NCBI GenBank assembly: GCA_039683515.1
Contig: JBDKRG010000035.1
Span: 1 to 64,000, forward strand
DNA from: JAJFUE01 sp039683515
GTDB lineage: Bacteria; Sumerlaeota; Sumerlaeia; MVZB01
DNA length: 64,000 bases
Direction of reading: 5' to 3'
Positions 15,377-23,901 of this stretch are shown piece after piece; position 1 is the first letter of the stretch; every line of letters starts with the position of its first letter. The translations under genes and the position numbers were made by a program. Under the pieces are notes generated by a model. That model searched no databases and was not told the DNA's origin. It worked only from the letters and a program-made list of their open reading frames with translations.

Positions 15377-15751
15377 TGCGCAACCTGGCCAACTCAAGTT
15401 TGGGCGCCGCGGAACCCGGTCTGACGCATGCCCGCGACTACGTACCAGCTTTCCATCAATGAATGTTATGGGGCCTTTGTGTCAAGCGGTTTCGAATGGG
15501 GGAATTGCTGATTCGCTGCAAAATGCTCTAAATGAAAGACATATAAGATCATTACGTCACCGGTGTAAATCGGGCAACGGCTTTTTCTTCGGCATCGCCC
15601 AAACAGAAGCGCTCAGAATTTAGTCGGTTGTGTCCTCATCGCCTGTTTGCTAGAACCGGTTGGGTGGTTGCTTTTATGATTGCCCCGGGCGTTCATGGAT
15701 GATCTAATTGCGCTGTCCGTTGTGTCCATTATGTCGAAAGGTGGCGTTGCC
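15377..15751. other. Intergenic region between divergent topA and the first dockerin-FGE gene
   Basis: About 375 bp. No RNA gene, repeat or convincing small ORF is seen. It must hold the promoters of two divergent genes, but I cannot assign hexamers confidently. Confidence 0.4.
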
Positions 15752-17002
15752 ATGACCAGGTCGTTCGTCTCTTGGATGTGGATTGTCGGCGCGTTGATGT
15801 GCGGCGCTCCCGCCCATGCCGCCGAACCAGGCAACGGCGATCTCTCCGGCGACGGGATCATCGGCGCGGCTGATCATGATTTGCTGCGTGGATATTTGAT
15901 CGGAACGCAATCGCTGACCTCGGCGCAGTCAGCCAATGCCGACCTCAACGGAGACGGCCGGGTCGATATCGCCGACCTGGTCTTGCTGGTCAAATCATAT
16001 AAAGGCCAGATTACCGTCAACGTGACGCCTGATCAGGGCAGCTGGACGCTGACCGGGCCTGCCGGGTTCATTCTAACCGGCAGCGGGGACCGGCTGGGAA
16101 CGAAGGCGATCGCGAACGCGGCGGAAGGGGTTTACACTCTGAGATGCAATCCGCTTGGGGGGTATGCAACGCCTGCCGATATGGTCTCGACGCTGACGCT
16201 CGGCGCGAGCATTGCGTTCACGCCGATCTATCCGAGGCTCAGCGGCAATGAAATCACGATCTATTTGCCCGGAGGCGTGCCGTTGCAGATGATTCGGTGC
16301 AACCCCGGGACGTTCATGATGGGGTGCGCGGCAGACGAGCCGCACATTTTTTGGTGGGAGGCACCGCAACATCAGGTGACGCTCACGAAGCCGTTCTACC
16401 TGGGGAAATACGAAGTCACGAAAGCGCAATGGCTGGCGGTCACCGGAAAAGCCACATGGCCGTCCACCAATCCCAATCCAATCGATAGAAGCATTTGGAA
16501 TGTCAATCCGCAGAGTCCGGCCGTAAACATGGCCTGGGACGATATCACCACGGCCAACGGGTTTGCCGCGAAACTGCAGCAGTATATGGTCCAGACAGGC
16601 CAGGCGGGGGTGGTTCGGCTGCCGACGAATGCCGAATGGGAATATGCCTGCCGGGCAGGAACAACCACATGGTGGTATTGGGGCCAGGATCCCGGCAAGA
16701 TCACATTATATGAACACGCAAACGAGAGTGGCGATCATCTCACCCACCCGGCCAACGTCGGCGAGAAATTGCCGAACCCGTGGGGCTTTTACGACATGTC
16801 CGGCAACGTCTGTGAATGGGTCCAGGACTGGCTCGCCGCCTACCCGACAGGACCTGTGACGGATCCCATCAGCCGGCAGGGCGAGCGCCCGGTCAACTGC
16901 GGGGGGACCCAGGGCGATAGTCCGTTAAATTGCCATTCCGCATGCCGGCCATGTTGCGCCGCTGATTATACCGTTGGTTTCAGGCTGGCCATGACTCCAT
17001 AG
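15752..17002 (+). CDS. Secreted dockerin / formylglycine-generating-enzyme-like protein (copy 1)
   Basis: This 416-residue protein begins with a signal peptide ending in AHAA-EP. A dockerin-type pair of calcium loops follows (GDLSGDGIIGAADHDLL and ADLNGDGRVDIADLVLL). Next come a PEGA-like strand-rich segment and an FGE-sulfatase domain (VPLQMIRCNPGTFMMG, KPFYLGKYEVTKAQW, VRLPTNAEWEYACRAG, GFYDMSGNVCEWVQDW, VGFRLAM). The usual RGGSW near the C-terminus is replaced by a Cys-rich variant. The fold is C-type-lectin-like; most such bacterial proteins are not sulfatase activators. The N-terminal dockerin position is uncommon. A paralogue follows. Confidence 0.85.
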   Translation: MTRSFVSWMWIVGALMCGAPAHAAEPGNGDLSGDGIIGAADHDLLRGYLIGTQSLTSAQSANADLNGDGRVDIADLVLLVKSYKGQITVNVTPDQGSWTLTGPAGFILTGSGDRLGTKAIANAAEGVYTLRCNPLGGYATPADMVSTLTLGASIAFTPIYPRLSGNEITIYLPGGVPLQMIRCNPGTFMMGCAADEPHIFWWEAPQHQVTLTKPFYLGKYEVTKAQWLAVTGKATWPSTNPNPIDRSIWNVNPQSPAVNMAWDDITTANGFAAKLQQYMVQTGQAGVVRLPTNAEWEYACRAGTTTWWYWGQDPGKITLYEHANESGDHLTHPANVGEKLPNPWGFYDMSGNVCEWVQDWLAAYPTGPVTDPISRQGERPVNCGGTQGDSPLNCHSACRPCCAADYTVGFRLAMTP

Positions 17003-17110
17003 CGGCGATCCTGCGATCGCGTGGAGTCTAAACCGTTGACTTATTCGGCGGGTTGGAATATACACCACAATTAGCGCGAGGTATTACTGATAACTACCGA
17101 GGTAACGGCC

Positions 17111-18328
17111 GTGGCCGTATTTCGTCGACCCATCGCGATAGCCTTGGTGGTTTTGTTTTTCCAATTTACCGCCAACGCCGGCAACGGCGATCTCAACGAT
17201 GATGGATTGCTGAATTTCAGCGATGCCGCATTATTGCGCGGGCATTTGCTTGGCCAGAATTCCTTGACGACCACGGAACTCCTGGACGCCGACGTGAACG
17301 GCGATTCCGAAGTCGATATCGCCGATTTGATCAAGCTGAACAAAATGGTGGGGCTGATCGAGATGGTCAGTGTTCCGGCCGGAAAATTCACGATGGGCCG
17401 AACCGATTCGGGCGATGATGCGATATACTCTTATACAACGGAAATGCCCCGCCATGAGGTCACCCTGCCCGCGTATCGGATCGGCAAATACGAAGTCACT
17501 ACCGGCCAGTTCTGCGGCGTTCTGAACTGGGCACTCTCCAAGGGATACCTTAAGAACGGCGGTGGCGATCCGTACAATGGCGGCTCGATTTGCTCGGCCG
17601 GTTTGCCCCTGGTCATATTTGACGGCTACGAACAGATCGTTTATTCAAACGGGTATTTTCAGTGTAAATCCCGCACCGGAACGGGAGGCGCGGTTTATTC
17701 GATGGAAGATCACCCGATGGTCAATGTGACCTGGTATGGCTGTGTCGCATTTTGTAACTGGCTCAGCCAGAACGAGGGGCTTACGCCGTGTTATGCTTTT
17801 CCCTCCTGTGCTTTGGCCTATCCGTATCCAAACGGTTACCGCTTGCCCGCCGAGTCCGAATGGGAACGCGCCGCGGCCTGGGACGGAAACAAACATTGGA
17901 TCTATGGCATGAAGAGTGACACCCTGAATTCGAGCAATTGTTGCAACAGCGCCTGGATTATGGGATCGAACCCGCTTGGATTCAAAGACAACCCATATTC
18001 CGCACCAGTAGGCTGGTATAACGGCTTCAATGTTTGCCCAAATGGTAATGTGCAAACAATTGACAGCCCCAGTCCGGTAGGATGCTATGACATGTCCGGA
18101 AATGCAGCCGAGTGGTGCGAGGATTGGCTTCATAATACTTATGATGGCGCGCCGGTCGATGGACGATCTTGGGAGACACAACAATCCCCGTTGTATCCGT
18201 TCCGGGTCATCCGCAGCGGCGATTGGTCCGCGGGACACTCGATTCATATTCGCACCGCGGCTCGAATGTGCAACTTACCGGATCGAGCGAATTATCTGAC
18301 CGGCTTTCGTGTGGCGCGAACCCCTTGA
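17111..18328 (+). CDS. Secreted dockerin / formylglycine-generating-enzyme-like protein (copy 2)
   Basis: This 405-residue paralogue of the preceding gene lies 108 bp downstream and starts at GTG. A signal peptide (cleavage near ANA-GN) is followed by dockerin loops GDLNDDGLLNFSDAALL and ADVNGDSEVDIADLIKL, then directly by the FGE domain (VSVPAGKFTMG, YRIGKYEVTTGQF, YRLPAESEWERAAAW, GCYDMSGNAAEWCEDW, VIRSGDWSAG, TGFRVAR). Unlike copy 1 it lacks the PEGA-like insert and keeps a near-canonical C-terminal RSGDW motif. The two probably arose by tandem duplication and attach to the same cohesin or surface partner, which is not in this window. Confidence 0.85.
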   Translation: MAVFRRPIAIALVVLFFQFTANAGNGDLNDDGLLNFSDAALLRGHLLGQNSLTTTELLDADVNGDSEVDIADLIKLNKMVGLIEMVSVPAGKFTMGRTDSGDDAIYSYTTEMPRHEVTLPAYRIGKYEVTTGQFCGVLNWALSKGYLKNGGGDPYNGGSICSAGLPLVIFDGYEQIVYSNGYFQCKSRTGTGGAVYSMEDHPMVNVTWYGCVAFCNWLSQNEGLTPCYAFPSCALAYPYPNGYRLPAESEWERAAAWDGNKHWIYGMKSDTLNSSNCCNSAWIMGSNPLGFKDNPYSAPVGWYNGFNVCPNGNVQTIDSPSPVGCYDMSGNAAEWCEDWLHNTYDGAPVDGRSWETQQSPLYPFRVIRSGDWSAGHSIHIRTAARMCNLPDRANYLTGFRVARTP

Positions 18329-18410
18329 GCGAATCCAACCTTGTTCTATCCCCCCGACTCTGGTAATTTCTTGCCAGCTTTCGATTTATCCATGTTGGTA
18401 AGAAGATCTC

Positions 18411-19964
18411 ATGCCCGGTTCATTCGCCAAAGTCCTCTCGTTCGGCGTCTATGGGATCGATGCCTACCTTGTCACCATCGAGATCGACGTTTCGATCAGC
18501 CAGGGCGAGGACAAGCCGATCTTCCAGATCGTCGGCCTGCCCGAGGGGGCGGTCAAGGAGAGCCGCGAGCGCGTGCGCGCCGCCATCGGCAACGCGGGCT
18601 ACTGGTTCCCGGGCGGGCGCGTGACGGCCAACCTGGCGCCGGCCGACATCCGCAAGGAAGGGGCGGCGTTCGACCTGGCGCTGGCGATGGGCGTGCTCGC
18701 GGCGAGCGGCTCGGTCGCGGGGGACCGCCTCGCCGAATACGCGATGGTCGGCGAGATGGGGCTCAACGGCGAGATCCGGCCGATCCGCGGGGCGCTGCCG
18801 CTGGCGTTGGGCGCGCGCACGGCGGGGCTCAAGGGGCTCCTCGTCCCGGCCGACAACGCCACCGAGGCGGCCGTCGTCGAGGGGATCGCGATCCACCCGG
18901 TGTCGACCCTGCCCGAGGCGGTGCAGTTCCTGGCGGGCGAAATCGAGATTCCGCCGCACGTCGCGCCGCCGTTCTGTGAGACCGGCTATGGCTCGCACGA
19001 CGGGTTCTATCCGGACATGGCCGACGTGCGCGGCCAGGGCTCGGCCAAGCGCGCGATGGAAGTCGCGGCGGCCGGCGGCCACAACCTGATCATGGTCGGC
19101 CCGCCCGGCAGCGGCAAGACGATGCTGGCGCGGCGGCTGCCGGGCATCCTGCCGCCGATGACGTTCGCCGAAAGCCTCGAGGCGACGAAGATCTATTCGA
19201 TCGCGGGGCTGACCGGCCGGAAAGGATTGGTAAGCGCGCGGCCGTTCCGCTCGCCGCACCACACGATCAGCCACATCGCGCTGGTCGGCGGCGGGGCGAT
19301 CCCGCGGCCCGGCGAGGTGTCGCTGGCTTGCCACGGCGTTCTGTTCCTCGACGAAATGCCGGAGTTCCCGCGAATGGCGCTCGAGACGCTCCGCCAGCCG
19401 CTCGAGGACGGCCATGTGACCGTCGCGCGGGCGGCGATGACCTGCGCGTTCCCCGCGCATTTCATGCTGTGCGGCTCGATGAACCCGTGCCCGTGCGGCT
19501 ACATGACCGATCCCACGCGCGAGTGCCGCTGTTCGCCGATCGACATCCAGCGCTACCACGCGCGGCTGTCGGGGCCGCTCCTGGACCGCATCGACATCCA
19601 CATCGAGGTGCCGGCGGTGAAGTATCAGGAACTGACGCGCGGCCAGCCCGGCGAGAGCTCGGCCGCCGTGCGCGAGCGAGTCCTTGCCGCGCGCCGGCGC
19701 CAGCTCGACCGTTTCGCCGGCCGCCCCGGCGTCTATTGCAACGCGCACATGAGCGGCAAGGACATCGAGCGCCACTGCAAGCTGAACGACGCGACGATGG
19801 ACCTGCTCGAGCGCGCGATGCGCCAGCGGGGGCTCTCGGCGCGGGCGTTCCACCGGATCCTCAAGGTCGGCCGCACGATCGCCGACCTCGCCGGTTGCGA
19901 CGCGATCGGCCCGACCGAAATTTCCGAAGCCATCCAATACCGATCGCTCGACCGGGGATTGTGA
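18411..19964 (+). CDS. comM: YifB/ComM-family Mg-chelatase-like AAA+ ATPase
   Basis: A 517-residue protein with the three YifB domains: an N-terminal Lon-like substrate/ChlI domain (GIDAYLVTIEIDVS, FQIVGLPEGAVKESRERVRAA), a central AAA+ domain with Walker A GPPGSGKTMLARRLPGILP and Walker B VLFLDEMPEF, and a C-terminal domain with the Cys-containing MNPCPCGYMTDPTRECRCS insert. In competent bacteria ComM is a hexameric helicase that extends branch migration during natural transformation. The gene ends 2 nt before the MBL hydrolase start, implying one operon. Confidence 0.93.
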   Translation: MPGSFAKVLSFGVYGIDAYLVTIEIDVSISQGEDKPIFQIVGLPEGAVKESRERVRAAIGNAGYWFPGGRVTANLAPADIRKEGAAFDLALAMGVLAASGSVAGDRLAEYAMVGEMGLNGEIRPIRGALPLALGARTAGLKGLLVPADNATEAAVVEGIAIHPVSTLPEAVQFLAGEIEIPPHVAPPFCETGYGSHDGFYPDMADVRGQGSAKRAMEVAAAGGHNLIMVGPPGSGKTMLARRLPGILPPMTFAESLEATKIYSIAGLTGRKGLVSARPFRSPHHTISHIALVGGGAIPRPGEVSLACHGVLFLDEMPEFPRMALETLRQPLEDGHVTVARAAMTCAFPAHFMLCGSMNPCPCGYMTDPTRECRCSPIDIQRYHARLSGPLLDRIDIHIEVPAVKYQELTRGQPGESSAAVRERVLAARRRQLDRFAGRPGVYCNAHMSGKDIERHCKLNDATMDLLERAMRQRGLSARAFHRILKVGRTIADLAGCDAIGPTEISEAIQYRSLDRGL

Positions 19965-19966
19965 CG

Positions 19967-20584
19967 ATGTCGCGCGATTGGGCTTTGCCGGGTTTGCTCG
20001 AGACGGGGGCGGTCAACGACCGGATCATGGCCGTGCGCGACGGGCTCGTGAATTTCTTCGTCGTGCGCGCGCCGGATGGGCTCGTCCTGGTCGACGCCGG
20101 GTGGCGCCAGGAAAGCGTCGCGGCCGGCTTTGAAAAGCTCGGCCTCCGGATCGAGGACGTCGCGGCGGTGTTCCTGACGCACGCGCATTGGGACCACGCC
20201 CGCTGCGCGGATTTGTATCCGAACGCAAAGGTATTCCCTGGGCACGCCACTCTCCCGAGTGGCGGATGTTTGAATTCGGCCGATCGGGAGATCGGCGTTC
20301 CCAGGGAAATCGCCGGACTGATCATCAAAGCGATCGCGACCCCCGGCCACACCCCGGATTCGGTCTGCTACCTCGTCGACGGCAAATATCTTTTCACCGG
20401 CGACACGATTTTCATGCGGAACGGCCGGGCCCATCTGTTCCCGTCGAGGCACAACCGGGACCAGGATGCCGCCCGCCATTCGATCCGCAAGCTCGCCCGG
20501 CTTGAGGGGATCGAATGCATCCTGACGGCCCACACCGGCGCGGCGTTCGACGCCGACGAGGCCTTCCGGAACTGGCGGGACTGA
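19967..20584 (+). CDS. Metallo-beta-lactamase-fold hydrolase
   Basis: A 205-residue protein with the MBL metal-binding motif THAHWDH (HxHxDH), a later His in TPGHTPDS, Asp in FTGDTIF and a terminal His in LTAHTGA. It fits the glyoxalase II/short MBL class that binds two metal ions. The substrate is unknown. ATG 19967 follows the comM stop by 2 nt, so the two are probably co-translated; the pairing suggests no obvious shared pathway. Confidence 0.85.
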   Translation: MSRDWALPGLLETGAVNDRIMAVRDGLVNFFVVRAPDGLVLVDAGWRQESVAAGFEKLGLRIEDVAAVFLTHAHWDHARCADLYPNAKVFPGHATLPSGGCLNSADREIGVPREIAGLIIKAIATPGHTPDSVCYLVDGKYLFTGDTIFMRNGRAHLFPSRHNRDQDAARHSIRKLARLEGIECILTAHTGAAFDADEAFRNWRD

Positions 20585-20587
20585 ATC

Positions 20588-21220
20588 ATGAGTCGACGCG
20601 TTGGCCGCCAGTACGTGATGGGTTATCCGCTGGTCTCATTGATCACGATACTTAAGAAAACACTCCAGCCTTACTTGTTCATTGCCCTCTGCATGCTCCT
20701 TCCGTGGGCGGGCGTCGATGCCCAGTACCGGATACTGAAGAGTAGCGGATTTAACTGGATCTCCGCCGCCGGCCTCGCGTTTGCGGGGTTTTTCCTGGCT
20801 CTGTTCCTTGTTGCGCTTGCGATGCTCGTTTATTCGACGCTGAAGTTTCCATTCGTTGTGTTGAAAACCAAACAGCTGCCCGTCTGGATCCGGGTTGTTC
20901 CAAGGCGCGAAGCCGACGATTGGGTGGATCCGCGCGACCCTCAACACCATTACGGCGAATACGTCGCGCTGCATTGCCGGGAGCTTGATGAACTGGCGGA
21001 GCGGCTCGGAGTCACCCCGATCTACGACTTGAGCAACTGGCGGTTGCATATCACGGCGAAATGGTATCCGTCCGAAGCCGGGATCAAGACAGTCGACGCG
21101 ATCGCCAGATACGTTCGGGAGCAAGGGGTCGCCCGGCACGGCGAGGAGCTTCTGAAAGAATTGGCAGCGATGCGAAACGCGCTTGATCGGGACGGCGAGT
21201 TCCACATAATTCTGGTGTGA
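20588..21220 (+). CDS. Membrane protein of unknown function
   Basis: A 210-residue protein starting 3 nt after the MBL gene, so in the same operon. Two hydrophobic segments (about 28-45 and 57-82) are followed by a soluble, charged C-terminal domain of about 120 residues (YVALHCRELDELAERLGVTPIYDLSNW). That domain would be cytoplasmic if the N-terminus is inside. No family is recognised. Confidence 0.65.
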   Translation: MSRRVGRQYVMGYPLVSLITILKKTLQPYLFIALCMLLPWAGVDAQYRILKSSGFNWISAAGLAFAGFFLALFLVALAMLVYSTLKFPFVVLKTKQLPVWIRVVPRREADDWVDPRDPQHHYGEYVALHCRELDELAERLGVTPIYDLSNWRLHITAKWYPSEAGIKTVDAIARYVREQGVARHGEELLKELAAMRNALDRDGEFHIILV

Positions 21221-21269
21221 CTTTGGATTTTGCCGGGCGAGGGAGCGAATTGGCGGGGCGCCTCTTTTT

Positions 21270-23768
21270 ATGCAGGTGAAGAACAAACCCAATATCAATC
21301 CGCTGCAGGTGCGGTTCGTCATCGTGGCCGCGGCCGTGATCGCCGCCCTGGTCCTCGTTACGAATCTGTTCGTGAAGGACCCGCCCGCCGGCGACTTCGA
21401 CGCGAGGATCAAGGCGGCGCAGGCGGCCGACGACGACAGGGAACTCGTGGCCATCTACGAGCAGATGCTCGCCGGCGACCGGCACAAGATCGATTACCAT
21501 TTCCATTACGTCAACGCCGTCGGCGAGCTGCCGCGCCAGCATGACGACGAAAACGACATGAAGGGCCACCCCGACCCGAAGGTCGACGAGGTCAAAAAGA
21601 AATACCTCGACTGGACGAAATCGGCCGATCCCGCCGAGCGCGACATCGCGTTTTACTGCCTCGGCCTGATGGCCAGCCTCGACAAGCAATTCGACGAGGC
21701 GCTGCGCAATTACGAGAAGGTTCGGAACCGCAGCCTCAAGTACCTGAACAATTCCTCGGGGTATGCGACGCTGAGGCGCGAAACCGGGAAGCCCTCGACC
21801 GACCCGGCGTGCGAGGCGAAGGCCGCGTCGTTTTTCGGGCGCGAGATCGAACAGGGCGGGAACCTCGCCGGGGCGACGCACAACCTCACCGAGCTTCACC
21901 TCAAGCACAGGCGGTTCGCCGAGGTCGGCAAAATCGCCGGCGACCCGCGCCTCAGGGAATTCGTCGGCGGGCAGGCGCGGCGCCTCGTCAGCATCGACAA
22001 CGGCGAGTGGGCGGCCTACGCCAGGGCGCTCCTGTGCGCGGGGATCATCGACCACTTCAATCTGATCGCGTTTGTCGGCGCGCTGGCCGGCGCGCTGGCC
22101 TGGTATCACTACTTCCGGCGCATCGATATTTTCGAGCCCGAGAAACACCGCTACCTGCTGCTCACGCTGTTCGGCGGGGCGCTTTGCGGCCCCGTCGCGG
22201 TCGGCTGCTACGACGCGATGGATTATTTCGGCTACTTCATGCCGGGCACGTGGTGGGGCGATTTCATTTATTGCGTGTGCGGCATCGGATTTGTCGAGGA
22301 GCTTGCGAAGCTCATCCCGTTCCTGCTCGTCATCAGCCTGACGCGCGAATGCAACGAGTCGATCGATTACATCATCTACGCGTCGATGGCCGCGCTCGGG
22401 TTCGCGACCGCCGAGAACGTCATGTACATCGACAATTACGGCTCGCACATCGTGCTGGCGCGCTCGACGATCTCGGCCACGCTGCACATGTTCGACGTTT
22501 CGATCGTCGCCTACGGGATCATCCTCGCCCGCTACCGGAAATGGGGCGGCTACTGGCGCAATATCGTTCTTTTCTTCATGCTCGCCGCCCTCGCGCACGG
22601 CGTCTTCGATTACCCGTTGGTCTCCGAAGCGCTGCCGGTCGAGGCCAGGATGGTGGTGCTGCCGATCGTCGTCCTGTTCTTCGCGTGGTTCGGGCTCATG
22701 ATCTCGAACGCCCTGGGGCAGTCGTGCTTCTACGACGAAAAGCGCGGCGCCGAGCTTTCGCGCCTGGGCGTGCACCTGGCGTACGGCCTGCTCGGCGTGG
22801 CGTGCATCGAGTTCGTCCTGCTTTCGATCCAGTCCGGCCCCGTGCTGGCCCAGCGCGCCGGCGCGAGGGGGATGATCGTCTTCGTCCCGGCCTTGTATTT
22901 CCTCTGCGTCGGCCTGGCGCGGATCAAGACCGGCAAGGGCCACTGGCGCGGCCTCGACGGCATCTGCGAGCTGCCGGCGGAAAACGGCGGCGAGCGCGTG
23001 ATCCTCTCGCGGGAACCGACCGCCGAAGCCCGCGCCGAACAACTCGATCCCACGGCCGACGGGACGGTTCTCAACAGAAAGACCTTTTACAAGATGGCGT
23101 GGCCGATGATCGTTATGTTTGTTGTTTTATTCTTATTTCCGGTCGCAATGGCCTGCGGCTACGCATGTGATAGCGTCGACAGGCTCATGGCTTGCCTCGG
23201 CATTTATTTTTGCGTGTTTTTCATCGCGATGACCGTAGTGGCCAAGGTCTCGGAGCGCATGATCAAGATGTCGGTTGCGCGCAGGGTTGCCGAAAAGGTG
23301 ATTGCCGGGCGCCCGGGCCGCATCGTCCACCCCGGCGACCCCGACGCGCTCTTTGTTGAATTCGTTTCCCGCGAAAACTGGCTCAAGGGCGGTGAGCGCG
23401 CCGTGGACGTCGGCTTTCTTGCGATCTCGCCGGAGAGCGAACTGCTTTTCGAGGGCGGCCGCGAGCGCTGGATCATCCCGGCCGAATCGATCGCTTCGAT
23501 TTCGATCGCGCCGAACCGGCCGGTCCGGAATCCAAAGCGCGTTTATTGCGTCCTGAAATGCCGGTTCGCCGGCGGCGACCGCGAGCTCCCGCTGCGCATC
23601 CGGATCAACGACGGCATCTTCGACAACCCGCAGAAACGCGAACCCGAGGACCACCTCGCCAATCACCTGGTCGGCGCGATGCTGGAACTGTTCCCCGGCG
23701 ACGCCGGGTTGTTCGGCACGGCCAAGAAAGTCATGGGGGCGATGAAACAGGAATTCTACGGCGAATGA
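21270..23768 (+). CDS. PrsW-family intramembrane protease with TPR-like N-terminus and C-terminal soluble domain
   Basis: This 832-residue protein starts with one TM segment (about 15-35), then a Lys/Glu-rich, TPR-like extracytoplasmic region to about residue 245. A multi-TM core follows with the PrsW/CAAX-protease signatures: VEELAKL (EExxK) near 343, ATAEN near 380, HMFD near 407 and HGVFD near 442. After more TM segments (to about 670) a soluble ~160-residue domain (VGFLAISPESELLFEGGRERWIIPAESIASISI) resembles a PH-like or band-like fold. PrsW cleaves anti-sigma factors in Bacillus; this protein is far longer. It could be the site-1 protease of a signalling pathway. Confidence 0.8.
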   Translation: MQVKNKPNINPLQVRFVIVAAAVIAALVLVTNLFVKDPPAGDFDARIKAAQAADDDRELVAIYEQMLAGDRHKIDYHFHYVNAVGELPRQHDDENDMKGHPDPKVDEVKKKYLDWTKSADPAERDIAFYCLGLMASLDKQFDEALRNYEKVRNRSLKYLNNSSGYATLRRETGKPSTDPACEAKAASFFGREIEQGGNLAGATHNLTELHLKHRRFAEVGKIAGDPRLREFVGGQARRLVSIDNGEWAAYARALLCAGIIDHFNLIAFVGALAGALAWYHYFRRIDIFEPEKHRYLLLTLFGGALCGPVAVGCYDAMDYFGYFMPGTWWGDFIYCVCGIGFVEELAKLIPFLLVISLTRECNESIDYIIYASMAALGFATAENVMYIDNYGSHIVLARSTISATLHMFDVSIVAYGIILARYRKWGGYWRNIVLFFMLAALAHGVFDYPLVSEALPVEARMVVLPIVVLFFAWFGLMISNALGQSCFYDEKRGAELSRLGVHLAYGLLGVACIEFVLLSIQSGPVLAQRAGARGMIVFVPALYFLCVGLARIKTGKGHWRGLDGICELPAENGGERVILSREPTAEARAEQLDPTADGTVLNRKTFYKMAWPMIVMFVVLFLFPVAMACGYACDSVDRLMACLGIYFCVFFIAMTVVAKVSERMIKMSVARRVAEKVIAGRPGRIVHPGDPDALFVEFVSRENWLKGGERAVDVGFLAISPESELLFEGGRERWIIPAESIASISIAPNRPVRNPKRVYCVLKCRFAGGDRELPLRIRINDGIFDNPQKREPEDHLANHLVGAMLELFPGDAGLFGTAKKVMGAMKQEFYGE

Positions 23769-23901
23769 GAGGCCGTATACGGAGCCATCGTGAAAGAAAA
23801 GTTTTTTTTACGTTCAGTTCTCGAGCCGGGTTGATCATAATAACCGTATTGGATGCGGGGCAGGCTCGACCGTGTATTGATATCGGCAGGAACGTTAATT
23901 A

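Noticed and set aside
12827..15424. 865-codon open frame on the plus strand opposite topA
   Set aside because: It is antisense to a clear topoisomerase I and its composition (Ala/Arg/Asp/Val-rich, no motifs) is the usual shadow of a high-GC gene. The same applies to 60950-63991 opposite bamA, 46646-49108 and 49142-51442 opposite the kinase, and 26825-28939 opposite uvrB.
15450..15640. Possible tRNA or small RNA upstream of topA
   Set aside because: No cloverleaf, T-loop consensus or terminator could be found.
15752..18328. Sulfatase-maturation system
   Set aside because: The FGE-like domains lack convincing catalytic cysteines and there is no sulfatase gene nearby; most dockerin-linked FGE domains are not maturases.
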